Below, one piece after another: positions 1 to 11,620 of a stretch of DNA of 64,000 nucleotides. The stretch spans positions 124,001-188,000 of the forward strand of contig MU008151.1 in NCBI GenBank assembly GCA_010909165.1, in the 5' to 3' direction. The position numbers and the translations under genes are program-made. Under the pieces are notes generated by a model. That model did not search any database, was not told the origin of the DNA, and worked only from the letters and a program-made list of their open reading frames with translations. The stretch is from Anthoceros angustus (lineage: Eukaryota > Streptophyta > Anthocerotopsida > Anthocerotales > Anthocerotaceae). Each line of letters begins with the position of its first letter. The stretch's first letter is position 1.

Positions 1-1665
1 TACTGGGAGGAACTCCCCCCCTGTTCCTTGGATGCCCAGGGTCCGTGGCACTGCCTGAATGGTGAGCAGGTCCAAAGCTCCTGACGTGTCTGACAAGCCG
101 GAAGTGATGGCCCCCTCGATGGCCGCTCCTCGTACTGCAGCCTCCAGAGAGTTCATCTCCTGGTAGAACTTCTTGCCCTGCATGATGTGTTCGAGTGTGG
201 AACGGATTTTTGGGATTGCAGAACAACCCCCAGCAAGGATGACATCGCTTATCGCTTCTGGTTGGACCTTAAATTCCAACACAAAGCACAAACAAGCTTG
301 TGAGCGAGAGCCCTAGAGCTAGGAAGTCGACGGACCAAATTCAAAGCTGACAGCTAACAGCCGAGCGGAATGATTCAATACCTGAGCAGCTTGCAAGCAC
401 TGACGAACAAGCTCACCGCATCTCTCGAGAATAGGTGCATTCACTTCCTCGAACATTGCCCGAGTGATGGTCAACGTAGCTTTCTTATCAGGCAGCCTCT
501 CATCCTCTACAACAACATCGGCCTGGTCTTGTGTCGACAGCACATGCATGGCACGCTCACATGCAAATCTCAGTCGCCCAACGGTCTCCGGAAGGTGACC
601 GTATCGTCGTGAGCTCTTCCCACTTTCCTGAGCCTCTGTATCGGAATCCATCTTGCCATCCATCTTATCATCGACTTCGAGTTGCAGACCCAACTTGGAA
701 GCTACGAAGTGAACCAGATTCCAGATCATGTCCTCTCCTCCCACCACATCCCCGAGCATGGCCTTCACTTGTGACACTCCGCCAGCTGTTGCTGTCAATG
801 CAACATCGGTGTGGCCAGCTCCCATGTTAAATATGAAAGCAAGCTTCTCAACAGTATCAAAAGCTTCCTGTTCCTGCCTGCCCCCAGCACTACTCTCCTC
901 CTGGACCACCCTGTCGGTGGGAGATTCCACAGGGATGGTTATCACCGGTGGCTGACCAGGACTGGCGTCCCCCTTCTGCTTCTCCTCATACCTTTTCGAA
1001 CTTGGTCTGTCGACCTCTTCAACAATGCCCAATTTGCTAAGCTGTCTCTGAGCATAAAGAAGAGCAACAGCTGTAGGCTCAGGCACGAACCGCATGACAC
1101 GAAGACCTGCCATTCCACATGCCCTCTCCATCCGTGTAAGCTGAAACCTGGAAAATGATACAGGAACCGTTATGACAGCATCTTGAACTGTTCTGCCAAG
1201 ATCTGCTTCCGCCATAGCCTTCAGTTCCACAAGTAAAATCGCCAAAACCTCTTCAGGAGTTGTGGAACGCCACACCTTGTGACCCAGGGCTCCCAAGAAC
1301 GGACGAACTCCCAGGTCCAACGACTGTATGAAAAAGGGGCTGGTCTTCAAGCTCTTCCTCACTACCGGGTCTGTGTCCAATCTACCCAGCAGCCTCTTGA
1401 CATTGAAGATAGTATTTCCTGACAAGAGATCGTGCTCGGACGTTGTCCCCACACCCGGATCCTCAACCCCCCTGAACAGAATGTTGGATGACATATTCCG
1501 ATGAAGGTCTGCAGAATTACGAAGCAGATACACCGTGGAATCACGCCATACTGCTACAGAGCAGTGAGAGGTTCCAATATCTATGCCAACTGCTGTCTGG
1601 ATCGAGTCATTTGATGTCCCCTCGTCCCCCGGAGCCTCCATCACGTACGGTTGAGTTGTTGCCAT
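1..1665 (-). CDS. HSP70-family protein, HSP70-8-like (3' end outside window)
   Basis: Hsp70-type ATPase fold protein, probably cytosolic. Exon 1 is 382..1665 (428 codons); exon 2 runs from 267 off the window edge. The 114-nt intron 268-381 has a GT donor and AG acceptor and keeps the frame. An ATG at 1665 starts a protein with the phosphate-1 motif GIDIGTSHCSVAVW near residue 27, then VITVPVSFSRFQ and the connect motif VPEPTAVALLYA. An acidic, low-complexity insert follows around residues 225-265. Exon 2 restores the adenosine motif DVILAGGCSAIPK. Divergence from canonical Hsp70 (DIGTSHC rather than DLGTTYS) and the insert resemble the plant HSP70-8 branch, which is shorter than ordinary Hsp70. 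Family assignment is secure; the subfamily is inferred. The C terminus is not visible. Confidence 0.9.
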
Positions 1666-3880
1666 GATCTGTCTGCCTACCTGCAGGTAACCGCAGTACC
1701 AGAATCACGAATTACCTCATCCTAGCCAAACCCAAACAGCCATTCTTTGTGGAAGCAAGGACTCAAACTTGGGTAAGAACTTGCCTCTTGGCAAGATGAA
1801 AGAAAAGTCACTTGCAAGCCAGCTCGGTCACCTCGTCGGTTGCTGCATGTACTCTACAGAGCCTGAAACACAGGACATGTGTTTGAGGATTCTCAACTAA
1901 CGACAGTAGGTAACACTCTGTCACCTCAATTGCAAAGCCACCCTCAAGCAAGGAGGCAACGTTACAGCCTGATACCAGCACGAAATTCTCGATACGCAAC
2001 AGCGTCACACAAATCTAGACTCCTGGTCCCTGGACATGCCAAACGAGATAAAGAAACAAAGAGATCACCGGGAATATCTGTGCAGGCGTGGGCCTTGGAA
2101 ATTGAAGCGGTGCATACTGCTCCAAATCTTTCAAAGTAAGAGGCAGTGCTCATGAAGACGGCTCCAGTTGGCAACCAGACTACGTGTTGCCAAGTGGACA
2201 GACAGGCAGAGGTGGTGCTGAGTCATATCGGGTGTGGAGTTCAAACCCATCCGCAAGTCAATGTACCTGCTGACGCAGCGGCACAGCAGGATTTGGGCAA
2301 CTCCTAAACTTGCCCAGTGATGTCAGTGTTTACAGGCAGTCTGAGCAACACTATGTTGATCCCTAAGCGTTGAAGTCCGGAAGAATAGGCTGCCCAGAAG
2401 GTATGGTGCCATGGACTTGTCATGCAGGATTCACGGCTCCTCTCAACGTGGGTTTGGTTTGACGGTTTGGTGCTTGTGAGGAGATTCGTCCCTGGCGTGT
2501 TGTAGTCTTCGCAAATTAGAAGCATTGCGAAGAGCTTTAGAAAGCTCGTGAGATGTCGTTTTCTGAGAGGCCATTCACCTGAACATGGTCAAGAAGGTGC
2601 GATCCTTCAGCTCAACGCTCTAATGGCGATTGTTTGGCAACCGTCTGACAAGGATTCCATTCGGTGGGTGAGGAAGGTCTCTGAGATGTGAATTCTGCTA
2701 GCAGGAATGCATCATGCATACATGCTGTCCGGGAAGTTGATAGTGGTCACACTGGAATCACCTGATGCATGCGGCTCCGGATGAGAGCTATAGCTTTGCT
2801 TGCAAGCTTGATATTGGTAGCACATGTGAAATCCGAAGTGCAGAGGAAAAGGACACCAAAGTAACTCTGCAGCAGTCATAAAGAAACATCCACGCTTGGC
2901 CACGCTCAATGATAAGACTGGTACGTTCAGATGGTGGAAGACAAATTAGTCTCGTCCAGGTGTGGCCTGAAAAAAGGTCCAGAAGTCAGTTTCTTCTCAT
3001 CCCAACATCTGGAACAGCGTAATCCCCGCAGGCTTGACGGTGTCCATCCGGGGATTGCTGGATACTGACGGTCGGATTCCGGTTGCTAGGTCCTGCGAAG
3101 CATGTTCCCTCAGTGTGCCGGAACATCTCAAGAGCTGCAGCAGGCACATTTTTTTGTGGTTTTCTATTTTGAAGGATTTACTCATCTCGTACAGACAGAG
3201 AGTGGATTCACTCATCTCGTACAGACAGAGAGTGGATTTACTCATCTCGTACAGACAGAGAGATACTTCTGATTGTCACCTACGATGACTAAAAAATGCT
3301 GGACTCAATTGGTGCTTTCCAGGGAAATGTGTGTCTCAAAGGTCTTCCAGATAAAGCCTGCTATGGCTTTTGCCTTTCGACATTACTTTTCTTGGCTGGA
3401 CGAGGTCCCTTCTCCTTTTCTTTGTTTGGCTGTCATGGGAGTTCTAGATCGGAACGTCACCCCGGGTTGTAGGATGTCTCTTTCTTGGACTTCAGCAATG
3501 TGGTTTCTGACTTGCCTTGATGACAAAAGACTTCATGTGTCCTTAGAGACATTTGCCTGACAACTGTTTCTTTCGGGTCTGGCTGTTTTCAGTGGGATGC
3601 TTGTGCTAAAGTCTGCTCTCTGAAAACTGCTCACTCTGTGATTGCAGACTGTGAACCTTTTTCTTTGTGTCAAGTGTTGATGGGAGTGTGAGTCTGGAAG
3701 GTGGCATGAAGCTGAAATGAACACCATCAAATGCTGAAGTGGGGACGATAGGAGATCAGTGGGGACTCTGGCAATCTTTTGATGCACAAGTGCGGCTATT
3801 TCTCAGCGTATGGACCTAGCTTTGGCCAGCTTTTTGTTTGTCATCTGGGTATGACTTGCAAACGCAGGGATAAAAGCAAG
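1666..3880. other. Intergenic region upstream of the HSP70-like gene
   Basis: Only short open frames without recognisable family motifs occur. The part nearest 1666 is likely the promoter and 5' UTR of the minus-strand HSP70-like gene. A 30-bp tandem repeat lies at 3181-3262. No RNA gene or transposon end was recognised. Confidence 0.5.
3181..3262. repeat. 30-bp tandem repeat, about 2.7 copies
   Basis: The unit begins CTCATCTCGTACAGACAGAG and repeats exactly every 30 bp at 3181, 3211 and 3241. One base differs between units 1 and 2 (gattca/gattta), and the third copy breaks off after about 22 bp. No conserved product encloses it. Confidence 0.9.
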
Positions 3881-3883
3881 TGG

Positions 3884-3914
3884 GCGGCGGTGGTCCAGTG
3901 GTAGAAATCCTTGG
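3884..3914 (+). other. tRNA-Gly-like D-arm fragment (A-box-like)
   Basis: GTGGTCCAGTGGTAGAA matches the D-arm of plant tRNA-Gly with one mismatch. The flanking acceptor and T-arm are not recognisable. It may be a tRNA-derived SINE head or a chance relic; no convincing B box lies at the expected distance. Confidence 0.3.
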
Positions 3915-4226
3915 AACGCGTAGATGGTCCGTGGCATTAGTAGTTCCTTCAAATTTCTGTTTTGTCACATGTTCCTTCGGCTTCACCCACATTCACGAGC
4001 TTCTGCTCCTCCTCCTCACCACGAGGCATGAAAATGAGTTGGATTTCTTGCCAGGTATGGATTCGTTCAAGCTGCACTTGTCCACAGCCGATGCTAGCCA
4101 GGACATTCATTTGTAACTCTCAGTTTTCATGTATCGGAAGCGAATCGTGTCGCGTGGAGCACCCATTAATGAGGTTGCGTGGAGCACCCATTTCGCTTTT
4201 CACAAACCAACCTCGTCACCAGCGAA

Positions 4227-4270
4227 GCACCGGTGGTCAGGTGATAGAATACTACCCTGCCAAGGTACAG
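4227..4270 (+). pseudogene. tRNA-Gly(GCC) 5'-part pseudogene
   Basis: These 44 bases align without gaps to the 5' portion of plant tRNA-Gly(GCC): acceptor 5' strand, D-arm and anticodon arm with GCC kept in the loop. By eye about 6 of 44 positions differ. The T-arm, with the GGTTCGA motif expected next, is absent and replaced by unrelated AT-rich sequence, so it cannot form a tRNA. It is best read as a truncated tRNA copy or the head of a tRNA-derived SINE. Confidence 0.55.
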
Positions 4271-5257
4271 ATCTTAGATATATACACAGACAGGATTTTG
4301 CCTCACTAACGTACAATGCGCAGAGTGGAGAGCGTAACGGAGAGAAGGTAAATGATATGAGGCAAGCAAATGGCAGCCTGCAGGCAGTGCTGGACAGGAA
4401 TCAGCCGCTGAAGAGTATCAAAGGCAAAAGACGCAGGCGTAGGAGTCGTGGCATCAGAGATGGAGGAGGAAAGGACAAAGCAGAAGCAGGCTTTTGCCGG
4501 ACTATGGTTAGAGCTGGCATACAAAGGTTTGGGGTGCAGTGCAGGGCATGGCAGGGCAGAGCCATGTGGGTGGTGGCAGGGTGAGGAGCAAAGCTGCTGG
4601 CAAGCAAGCAACGATAAATGGTTGACCAGGCAGGCAGCTTATGATTATAGAGGTTGATGAAATCAAGGCTCCAGATCCCAACAGTAGCAATGGGAGAAGA
4701 GAAGAGGAGAGGAGAGGCAAGGAAAGGCAAGGCAAAGCAGTCGAGAGCGAGCTGGCTGCCTGGGTGGCTGGGCTGTACAGTAGAGAAAAGAGGAAAGCTG
4801 GCAGGCACTGGCAGTCCCAAGGCGTTGGGGTGTGGTATAGATCTGCGTCAGCTGTTCCCCACGCAACCTTGGTCCTCACTCACTCACTCACTCTCACAAT
4901 CACTTCATACTTACACACAGAAACATGCGCACACATATCCTTCATCTTCCTAAGTCTGAGTGCGATGAGAGAGCCCTACATTAGTGGCGGTTACGGCAGC
5001 AGAAGGAACAGCAGGAGGCAGCAGATCACATGGATGTGAGCAAGGAGGAGGGCGGGTCACATGGAAAGTGGCAGCACCTCTCTCTCCCGGATCCTGACCT
5101 CACCTCACCTGATCTGATCTGACTAGACCACAGCTCCCCACCTGACTGGACCTGACCTGAGTCCTGACCTGGGCGGGTATTAGGGTGAAAGTGTGAGGGA
5201 TTTGCTCTCTGCAGATCTGCGTCGTTAGACGCAGCTTTCGCCTTTAATGCCAGGCCC

Positions 5258-5312
5258 AGAGCCCAGGACCAGGACGAGGACCAGGACCAGGACGAGGACC
5301 AGGCCCAGGCTG
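5258..5312 (+). repeat. Hexanucleotide CCAGGA/CGAGGA repeat
   Basis: Imperfect array of CCAGGA and CGAGGA hexamers. It reads as an Arg-Thr repeat in one frame, but no supported gene surrounds it. Confidence 0.85.
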
Positions 5313-7011
5313 TGGGGAATGCGCACAGAATCCTCAGAGCCCACCGTCCGGCTCACAGTCAGAGCCCAGGTAGTCAAGGAAGTCCCATTACTTACACACA
5401 AGCAGCGTTCACACAGTCCACTAGTGTGCAGAAGTAAAGCAGCAGGGGCAGCAGCAGGATGCAGGACTTGTCCTTTGCTCTGATCAACATGCCATGGCAA
5501 CAACCACTGGAACAGCAAGGGTTTCCATGGCAGCAGTAGCAGCAGAAGCAGAAGCAGAAGCAGGAGCGAGCCCGACCCTGATTTCATCTACAAGCAAACA
5601 ATCGCAAACAAGCACGGTTGCTAGATTGTGGCACAAAAGTACACCAGCGTGTGGCGAGTCACAGCTTGCCCCGCACGTACAAGGCAGCAACAGTCTTCTG
5701 CAGCCCACCCCAGCCCCATGGGTAATAGTGAAAGCGACGATGATAGTGTGAAAATGAAAATGAAGACGAAGCAAGCAACAACCATGGGCAACACAGACAT
5801 ATGGTTACACGCCAGTCTTCGTGCTTGCATCATTGCCGCCATCACAACATTCACCCCGAATCCCCGAACCCTAGCAAGCCGCATAGCACGATGCAATCCC
5901 ACAATGCCATGCGGCGGTGCAGCAGGTGGAGCCCAAACAAAATACAATACATCCGAAAGTTGCTCGAAATGGGCTTTGCGGGTGCGGACAAGTGCTGTGT
6001 GGGATTTCTCCTTGCGTGTCCTAGATTTGGGTGCGGCCAGTGGGCCGATGTTCCCAGTCCCACGACCGCGCTGGACTGGATCCAAGCTGAGCAAGGAGGG
6101 TGTATTTTAATGGCTCCCCTCCCTCGGGCGTTACGTGAGCGTTGTGGGTTTTCCACAGATTTTGTAGCTTGTGCCCGCACGGCACAAGGGTGCAAGGGGA
6201 AGAGACAAAAGGAGAGGAAGAAGCGGGTCGGATGCGAGTCCGAGACCGAGACCGGGTCTGAGAATAGCGATACAATGCAATATCGCAAAACAATAGTGGC
6301 CCGCGGAAACGCTGCCAGCCAGTGGCAGTCCAACAGCGGTGCCCAGCCCATGCATGCACCTGGCAGAGGCAGGCCCGGCCCGGCCCGCCTCAAGTGGGTC
6401 ACGATCGGGACGCGGGGGCCCAACCAAATCTGCCTCCCTCCCGGGGCGAGGGTGGCCTCTCCTTGCCTTGCCCTGTTGCGCCCATCACAGATTCGTCCTG
6501 CGACACCTCTTCTCCACGCCGAGGCGAATGTGTTCCTGCTTCCACATTGCGCATTGCAAATTGCCCGCACAGACAGAGAGGAATGGAATGGAATAAGAAT
6601 CGAAGGATCAGGACAGTGCCGTCCCAGCTAGAAGCGGCAGACCCCCGTCCCCAATTCCCCAATTTTAGCGAGATTCGCGACCAACATCGGGCCGTCCAGG
6701 CGACTCTCGATTTGTTCCTGTGGAGATGCATGGCGAGGCGAGGAAACAGCCAGATTCCATTCCAATTTCCGACTGACGTGGGGACGTGAAGGGCAAGGGC
6801 GGGGGGCGGGACGAGGAACCGGGAACGGGAAACGGGGACGGGATGGCGTGATGGTGTGATGCGCCCGAATAGGCGGCGTGCGGCCAAATTTAGACGGCAT
6901 CTATCCTTCCTCAACTTCGGCGACCACAATCGCGGCCCGCCATGTGACGCGGCTGGGCAGAATATTAGCTGGAGAATATCCGGATTGGTGCACAGTATAT
7001 CCGACGCTGTG

Positions 7012-7080
7012 TGTGCAGCGGCGGAGTGGAGCGCGGGATCGGCTGCCAGCGCCACGACGCCGGTTCGAACCCGGTGCCGT
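7012..7080 (+). other. tRNA-like segment with perfect B box
   Basis: GGTTCGAACCC at 7062-7072 is an exact T-loop/B-box motif flanked by a five-pair T-stem (GCCGG and CCGGT). The following GCCGTGC could pair imperfectly with GCAGCGGC about 60 bases upstream. No clean D-arm or anticodon stem is visible, so a functional tRNA is doubtful. Confidence 0.25.
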
Positions 7081-8613
7081 GCTGGGAGGGCGAGGGGGCG
7101 CTAAATCTAAATCCGGTGGCTTGATGGTACGAGTGTTAACTGTTACGCGGGAACAGTGTGACATTCTGACGACAGGATGAGACTTCTTTTGTACTTGCAA
7201 CTCGTGGACGCACGCGCCGAGATGTGGGCATGGCAGTGCACCACCCACCACCATGGGCTTGGCGTACTGCCTGCGACCATACACATGTACATGGAGGGGG
7301 ATCGGAATTGGGGGTCACATTCCGGAGTGGTGGTGTGCCACGCAGCAAGCTTGCCCTGCCCGGGCCCAGGCCTGTTCCGGTAAAGAGGAAAGCGAAGTGA
7401 GGCCAAGGGCGTGGAAAGAGGGAAGCAGAGATCTGGAGATGGATATTTCTCAAGGCCGGGCCTGTTGTTGTGTGTATGTAGCGGATTGCACAGCCAAATC
7501 AATGTCTTCCATACAGGCTGGAAAGGGGAGTCTACCAGTCACAGTGCAACAGCGCAGTGAAGCGGTCAGGACCAGGATGGATGATGAACCCATCATCAAT
7601 GCCGCTGGGCTGCTTGTGTGGGGTGTGGGAAATCCGATTCCACGCCCATGGATGTCCGTCTTTGTCATGCTGGATTTTGTCCCCCACCCACCCTGCTGCC
7701 GCTGCTCCTGCTCCTGCTCCTGCCTATTGGCTATTGTTTCCGGTCGGGAAGCATGACCCACGATCCTCACAAGTCTCCCCGAATAGGTCTTCCAGATTCA
7801 ACATCGCAGGTTTGAGAGATTCTTCGAACTCCTCACATACATATTCGGCAAGGCGTAGAAATGAACCATCAAGAGCGTGAAGAAGTTGGAGCAGAGTAGA
7901 GCCCAAAAAAGGGTGAAGGTGGGCACCGACCCAAGTTGCTGGTTCGAGCTGGACACACCAAAGTGGAGTTATTACCAGCTTGGGGAAGTTTGCGAAGGAA
8001 GAATGTGGAAGCGTGGTGGTGGCTGAACGAAGAGTGTTGAAGCTTCCTAGCCAGATCACCGCATTGTTTAGGAGCAGCAAATAGAAGTCTGGAAGCAACT
8101 TCAAAGAATGGGGCCCAAAGATTCGGCGCTGGGAGAGCTTGGGCAGTGGCTGCTGCTGCTGGTGCCGTTGGCCCTTGCATGAAAGCCACTTCACATCCCA
8201 GTTGTCCGCCATGATTGCACAGTGCGAGGGCCTCGCTGGCCCGGCCCCCGGGCCCCGGGGAGGAGTTAGGAGCCGGGAGGAAGAGAGGGGCGAAATGGCG
8301 AAACCAATGGACGCTCCGGGACGTGCCGCTGGATGCTTGGGATGCCAGATCCGTGTCGACATGCTGTTGCTCAGGGGAGCGCCATCAAGACCAGGTTCAT
8401 GGACTGGACCGGATTAAACAAATAGATCCTCCTTGCTCTGGCTCGGTTGCTTGCGCTCATGCGCTGTTGCTGTTGCTGTTGTTGCTACTGTTGGGGCATG
8501 CCCATGGGAGCATGGAGCATGGGCATGGCCGCATGGGCAGCACAGGGAGCCACGTGCCACAGCGAGCGACAACAATTCTACTATTTGGCTGGCCTGGGGC
8601 CTGAAGGCCGGGG

Positions 8614-8697
8614 CTGCCTGCTGCCTGCTGCCTGCGGCCTCCTGCCTGCTGCCTGCTGCCTGCTGCCTGCTGCCTGCTGCCTCCTGCCTGCTGCCTC
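8614..8697 (+). repeat. 7-bp CTGCCTG minisatellite
   Basis: About twelve copies of CTGCCTG with occasional CTC or GGC variants. It is translatable in several frames on both strands, which produces spurious Leu/Pro/Ala-rich and Gln-rich ORFs. Confidence 0.9.
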
Positions 8698-9570
8698 CAG
8701 CTCCTCTCGTTTGCTGTTGGATTTGTACGAGGCTGATCGATCACGAGCCCGATCTTGTACTGTGTGCACAGTCCCAAGTTCCAACTCTGGAGCGAAGGTG
8801 CCGAGTCTCATCTCGACCGTCCAGGTATTATTTCGCTAAGGGCGCAGTGCACCAGCTTCAGCTTCAGCTTCCCTTGTTGCCCTCGGATTTATGAAGCCCG
8901 GCGGCATCCGCATTGGGAACGGCGTCACCCGGAATATGAGGCATTGACTTGTGTTGAAATCGGATTTCCCGTTTCCCGTTTGCATTTCCATGTTTGTTTT
9001 GTGTGAAACGCGAGGCGCGAGTGGCGAGTGGCGACTCGGGACAGGACAAGAATTCCATCCTCCCATGAGCTGTATCCCAAACCCCGCAAAAGGAGAGGGG
9101 AGTCAATCTGGGTTTCCACGTTGGATGGGCGATGGGTGCCAGTTTTCATGGGCTGCACATGGCCATGGCATGCGATGAGATCATCTTCGGGGGTGTGAGT
9201 GCACGCACGTCCCGATATTCCCTCCCCTGCACGGCATACCCATTGCCTTGCTGGGGCTGTGTGAATGAATGACAGAATGAATGAGCGGGAAATGATAGAT
9301 TATTGACAGGCACAGACTTGGTGATTGCGAGGATTACAGAAACTGGGTGTGAAGATTGAATGAATGAGCACAACAAATGCGAGGTGGGCATGGATCCGTT
9401 CGATATTCCCCGGGGTGCGCAACCACATTGGATGACATGATCCGACAGATGAGGCCTATGATTGTACCGGTGGTCGGCGCTATGGCATCGCATCAGAGGG
9501 CAGCATGCCTCGGGAGTGGCACCACATGGGGAGCGGATCAAGGGCAGGCCAGACCCGGCCAGGCCATGCC

Positions 9571-9606
9571 CGACGCCGACGCCGACGCCGACGCAGACGC
9601 CGACGG
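9571..9606 (+). repeat. Hexanucleotide CGACGC repeat
   Basis: Six tandem copies of CGACGC with one CGCAGA interruption. Confidence 0.85.
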
Positions 9607-11554
9607 CCATGGCCGCTCCTCCCCCACTCCGCACCACTCTAGTGCCACCAACAACTGTTACACCCAGCAGCGGCAGATGCAGATGCAGCTGCAGCTGCGG
9701 CAGTGCCGGCCCGACTCGGGCCCCGAGTCACCACTCACCACTGCACTGCACTGCACTGCACTGCCCACCAGCAGCAGGCCGCAAATCGGAATCGGGCTCG
9801 CCTGGGGGGATGCACTGCCCCACACAAGCAGCCAGGCCACGTGGGTGGCGCCCCAAAATCTCCACCGCCCTTCACTGCCATGCAATCCAGGTTGCTGTAG
9901 TCTTGCGAGCATGGGATACATTAGTAAATCCCACTTCCTTGCCGTTCAAGCAACCATAAAGCTGCTCCTGTTTGCACCACCAAGGTTTGGGTTTGTTCCT
10001 GTTGTAACTGGGTTGGGTGCCCTGCACATAGACCCTGTGACAGCGAAATCCACTCTAACATGCCATTGCCATTCCCTTGGTGTGTGTTGTAGATATAATA
10101 ATATAAAAGAGAATGGATAACCACATGGATCTGATTCTGCTGTGCTGCCGTTCTGGTGTGGCCGGTGCCGGTAAAGTGTGGCAGGCACTCAATCGCCAGC
10201 AGCAGCTGCTGTATGTGTGTCAGGCAACAACAACTTTGTCCTTGGCCTGGAGTGTGATTCCACTCCCGGCTCCCGGCCCCCGGCTCCCGCCCAGGGGTAA
10301 TCTAGACTCCCAGAGTCCAAGATTGTTCGTTGCCTAATGCAACAGGTGAAGAACCTGAGCACGCACAGTGGTACTAGTACACAGGACTGCCAGTGCTAAC
10401 TCACACCCACACATGCATGTGTACATCGACATGACACTCCACATCGCATAGTGCATCCCATTCCATACGCCCACTGTCGTTTTGCCCTGGCATGGTCCTG
10501 GATGCGTGGTGTCAGCTGAAATTTGATGCGACGGGAGGCAGGGGTCGGGCAAGTGTGGTGAGCTGGTGATGGGACTCAACGGCCCACTGCCACTCGCTCA
10601 TGGCCCCGATGTGGTGGCAACTGAGGAAGTGGGAGATCCGATGGATTCCACACAAACATTGGGCTCCTGCAGTCCTGCGGCTGCCGGTGCCGGTGCCGGT
10701 GCCGCCTGCTTCTGTCCACACTGCTGTGATGCTGCCTACATAGCAAGTAATGCACCTGGGCTCATCACTTCGCTGCTGCGAAGTAATTGGGAAGCGGGTT
10801 GGCAGGGGAAATATCTCGAGGCAGCCGAGAGGCAGCCAATCGTAAGGCCTCTCTGCTTGTGACGTTACTGGGAGTGGCGGATTGCGTAACAAGTAAAAGT
10901 CGGAGGAGAGTCCCAGTCTCCCAGTCTGGAGTGTGTGGGACGGAGTGTTGGCAGTTAAAGGTACCGTCAGGGAATCCCGTGATCTGTGGAGCATGCCCTG
11001 TCAGTTGCGCTTCTTCATGCCATCGCTAGCCTGTCAGGCCGGAACAACCTACCGGGCCTCCTCACTCCCGCACTCCCTCACTCCCAGTCCAGTCCGGACT
11101 CCGGACTCCATCCTCCATCCCCGTCCTCTCCTCCTCATACACGCAGCTGCCGAGCGGATTGCGCCTCCACCTTCTCCTCTCCTCTCCTGTCCGCTGCAAA
11201 TCAAAAGACAGACCCGGTGCCGCCGTGGTGCAATCACCTGCCCTGAGCCCCCAAATATCTTCCTCCTCGTCCAAACCCTATCCTCAAATCTTCCACTCCA
11301 GTAAACCCACCAGAAGATTCCTGCTCCTCCTCCGCCTCTCCTGCGTCCAAGTTCCTTACAGAATCCGCCTGCAAGCCACCCACTTCTGCAAGCACTTCCG
11401 CTGTCCGCCTCCCACTGGCCGCCCCACACCCCAAGCCGCCATGGATATTCCCCGGGCATGCATGTCACGCACCAGTCGGAGCAAGGAGACAAGCCCATAT
11501 GTTGCTGCTGCATTATCATTGACCCGGTAATAATACTTTCCCTTCCCGTCAAAG

Positions 11555-11620
11555 ACAAGATTCGAACACTCCACCTCCCGGTCCCCACCTGATCGCCTCT
11601 ACCACCAGACCACAGCGAAA
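11555..11620 (-). other. tRNA-derived pol III promoter-like element (possible SINE head)
   Basis: On the minus strand GTGGTCTGGTGGTAGAGG (about 11613-11596) is an A-box-bearing D-arm like that of tRNA-Gly. GTGTTCGAATCTTG follows at about 11570-11557 and matches a B box (GTTCGAATC). The spacing of about 35-40 nt fits a tRNA body or tRNA-derived SINE head. A 3' tail and target duplications were not found. Confidence 0.4.

Noticed and set aside
9146-9637. Overlapping long ORFs on both strands in the 5-16 kb region
   Set aside because: GC-rich, low-complexity DNA keeps many frames open; none shows family motifs, and several are made by the microsatellites.
10809-10816. AAATATCT evening-element core
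   Set aside because: A single 8-mer more than 5 kb from the gene start is not enough evidence.
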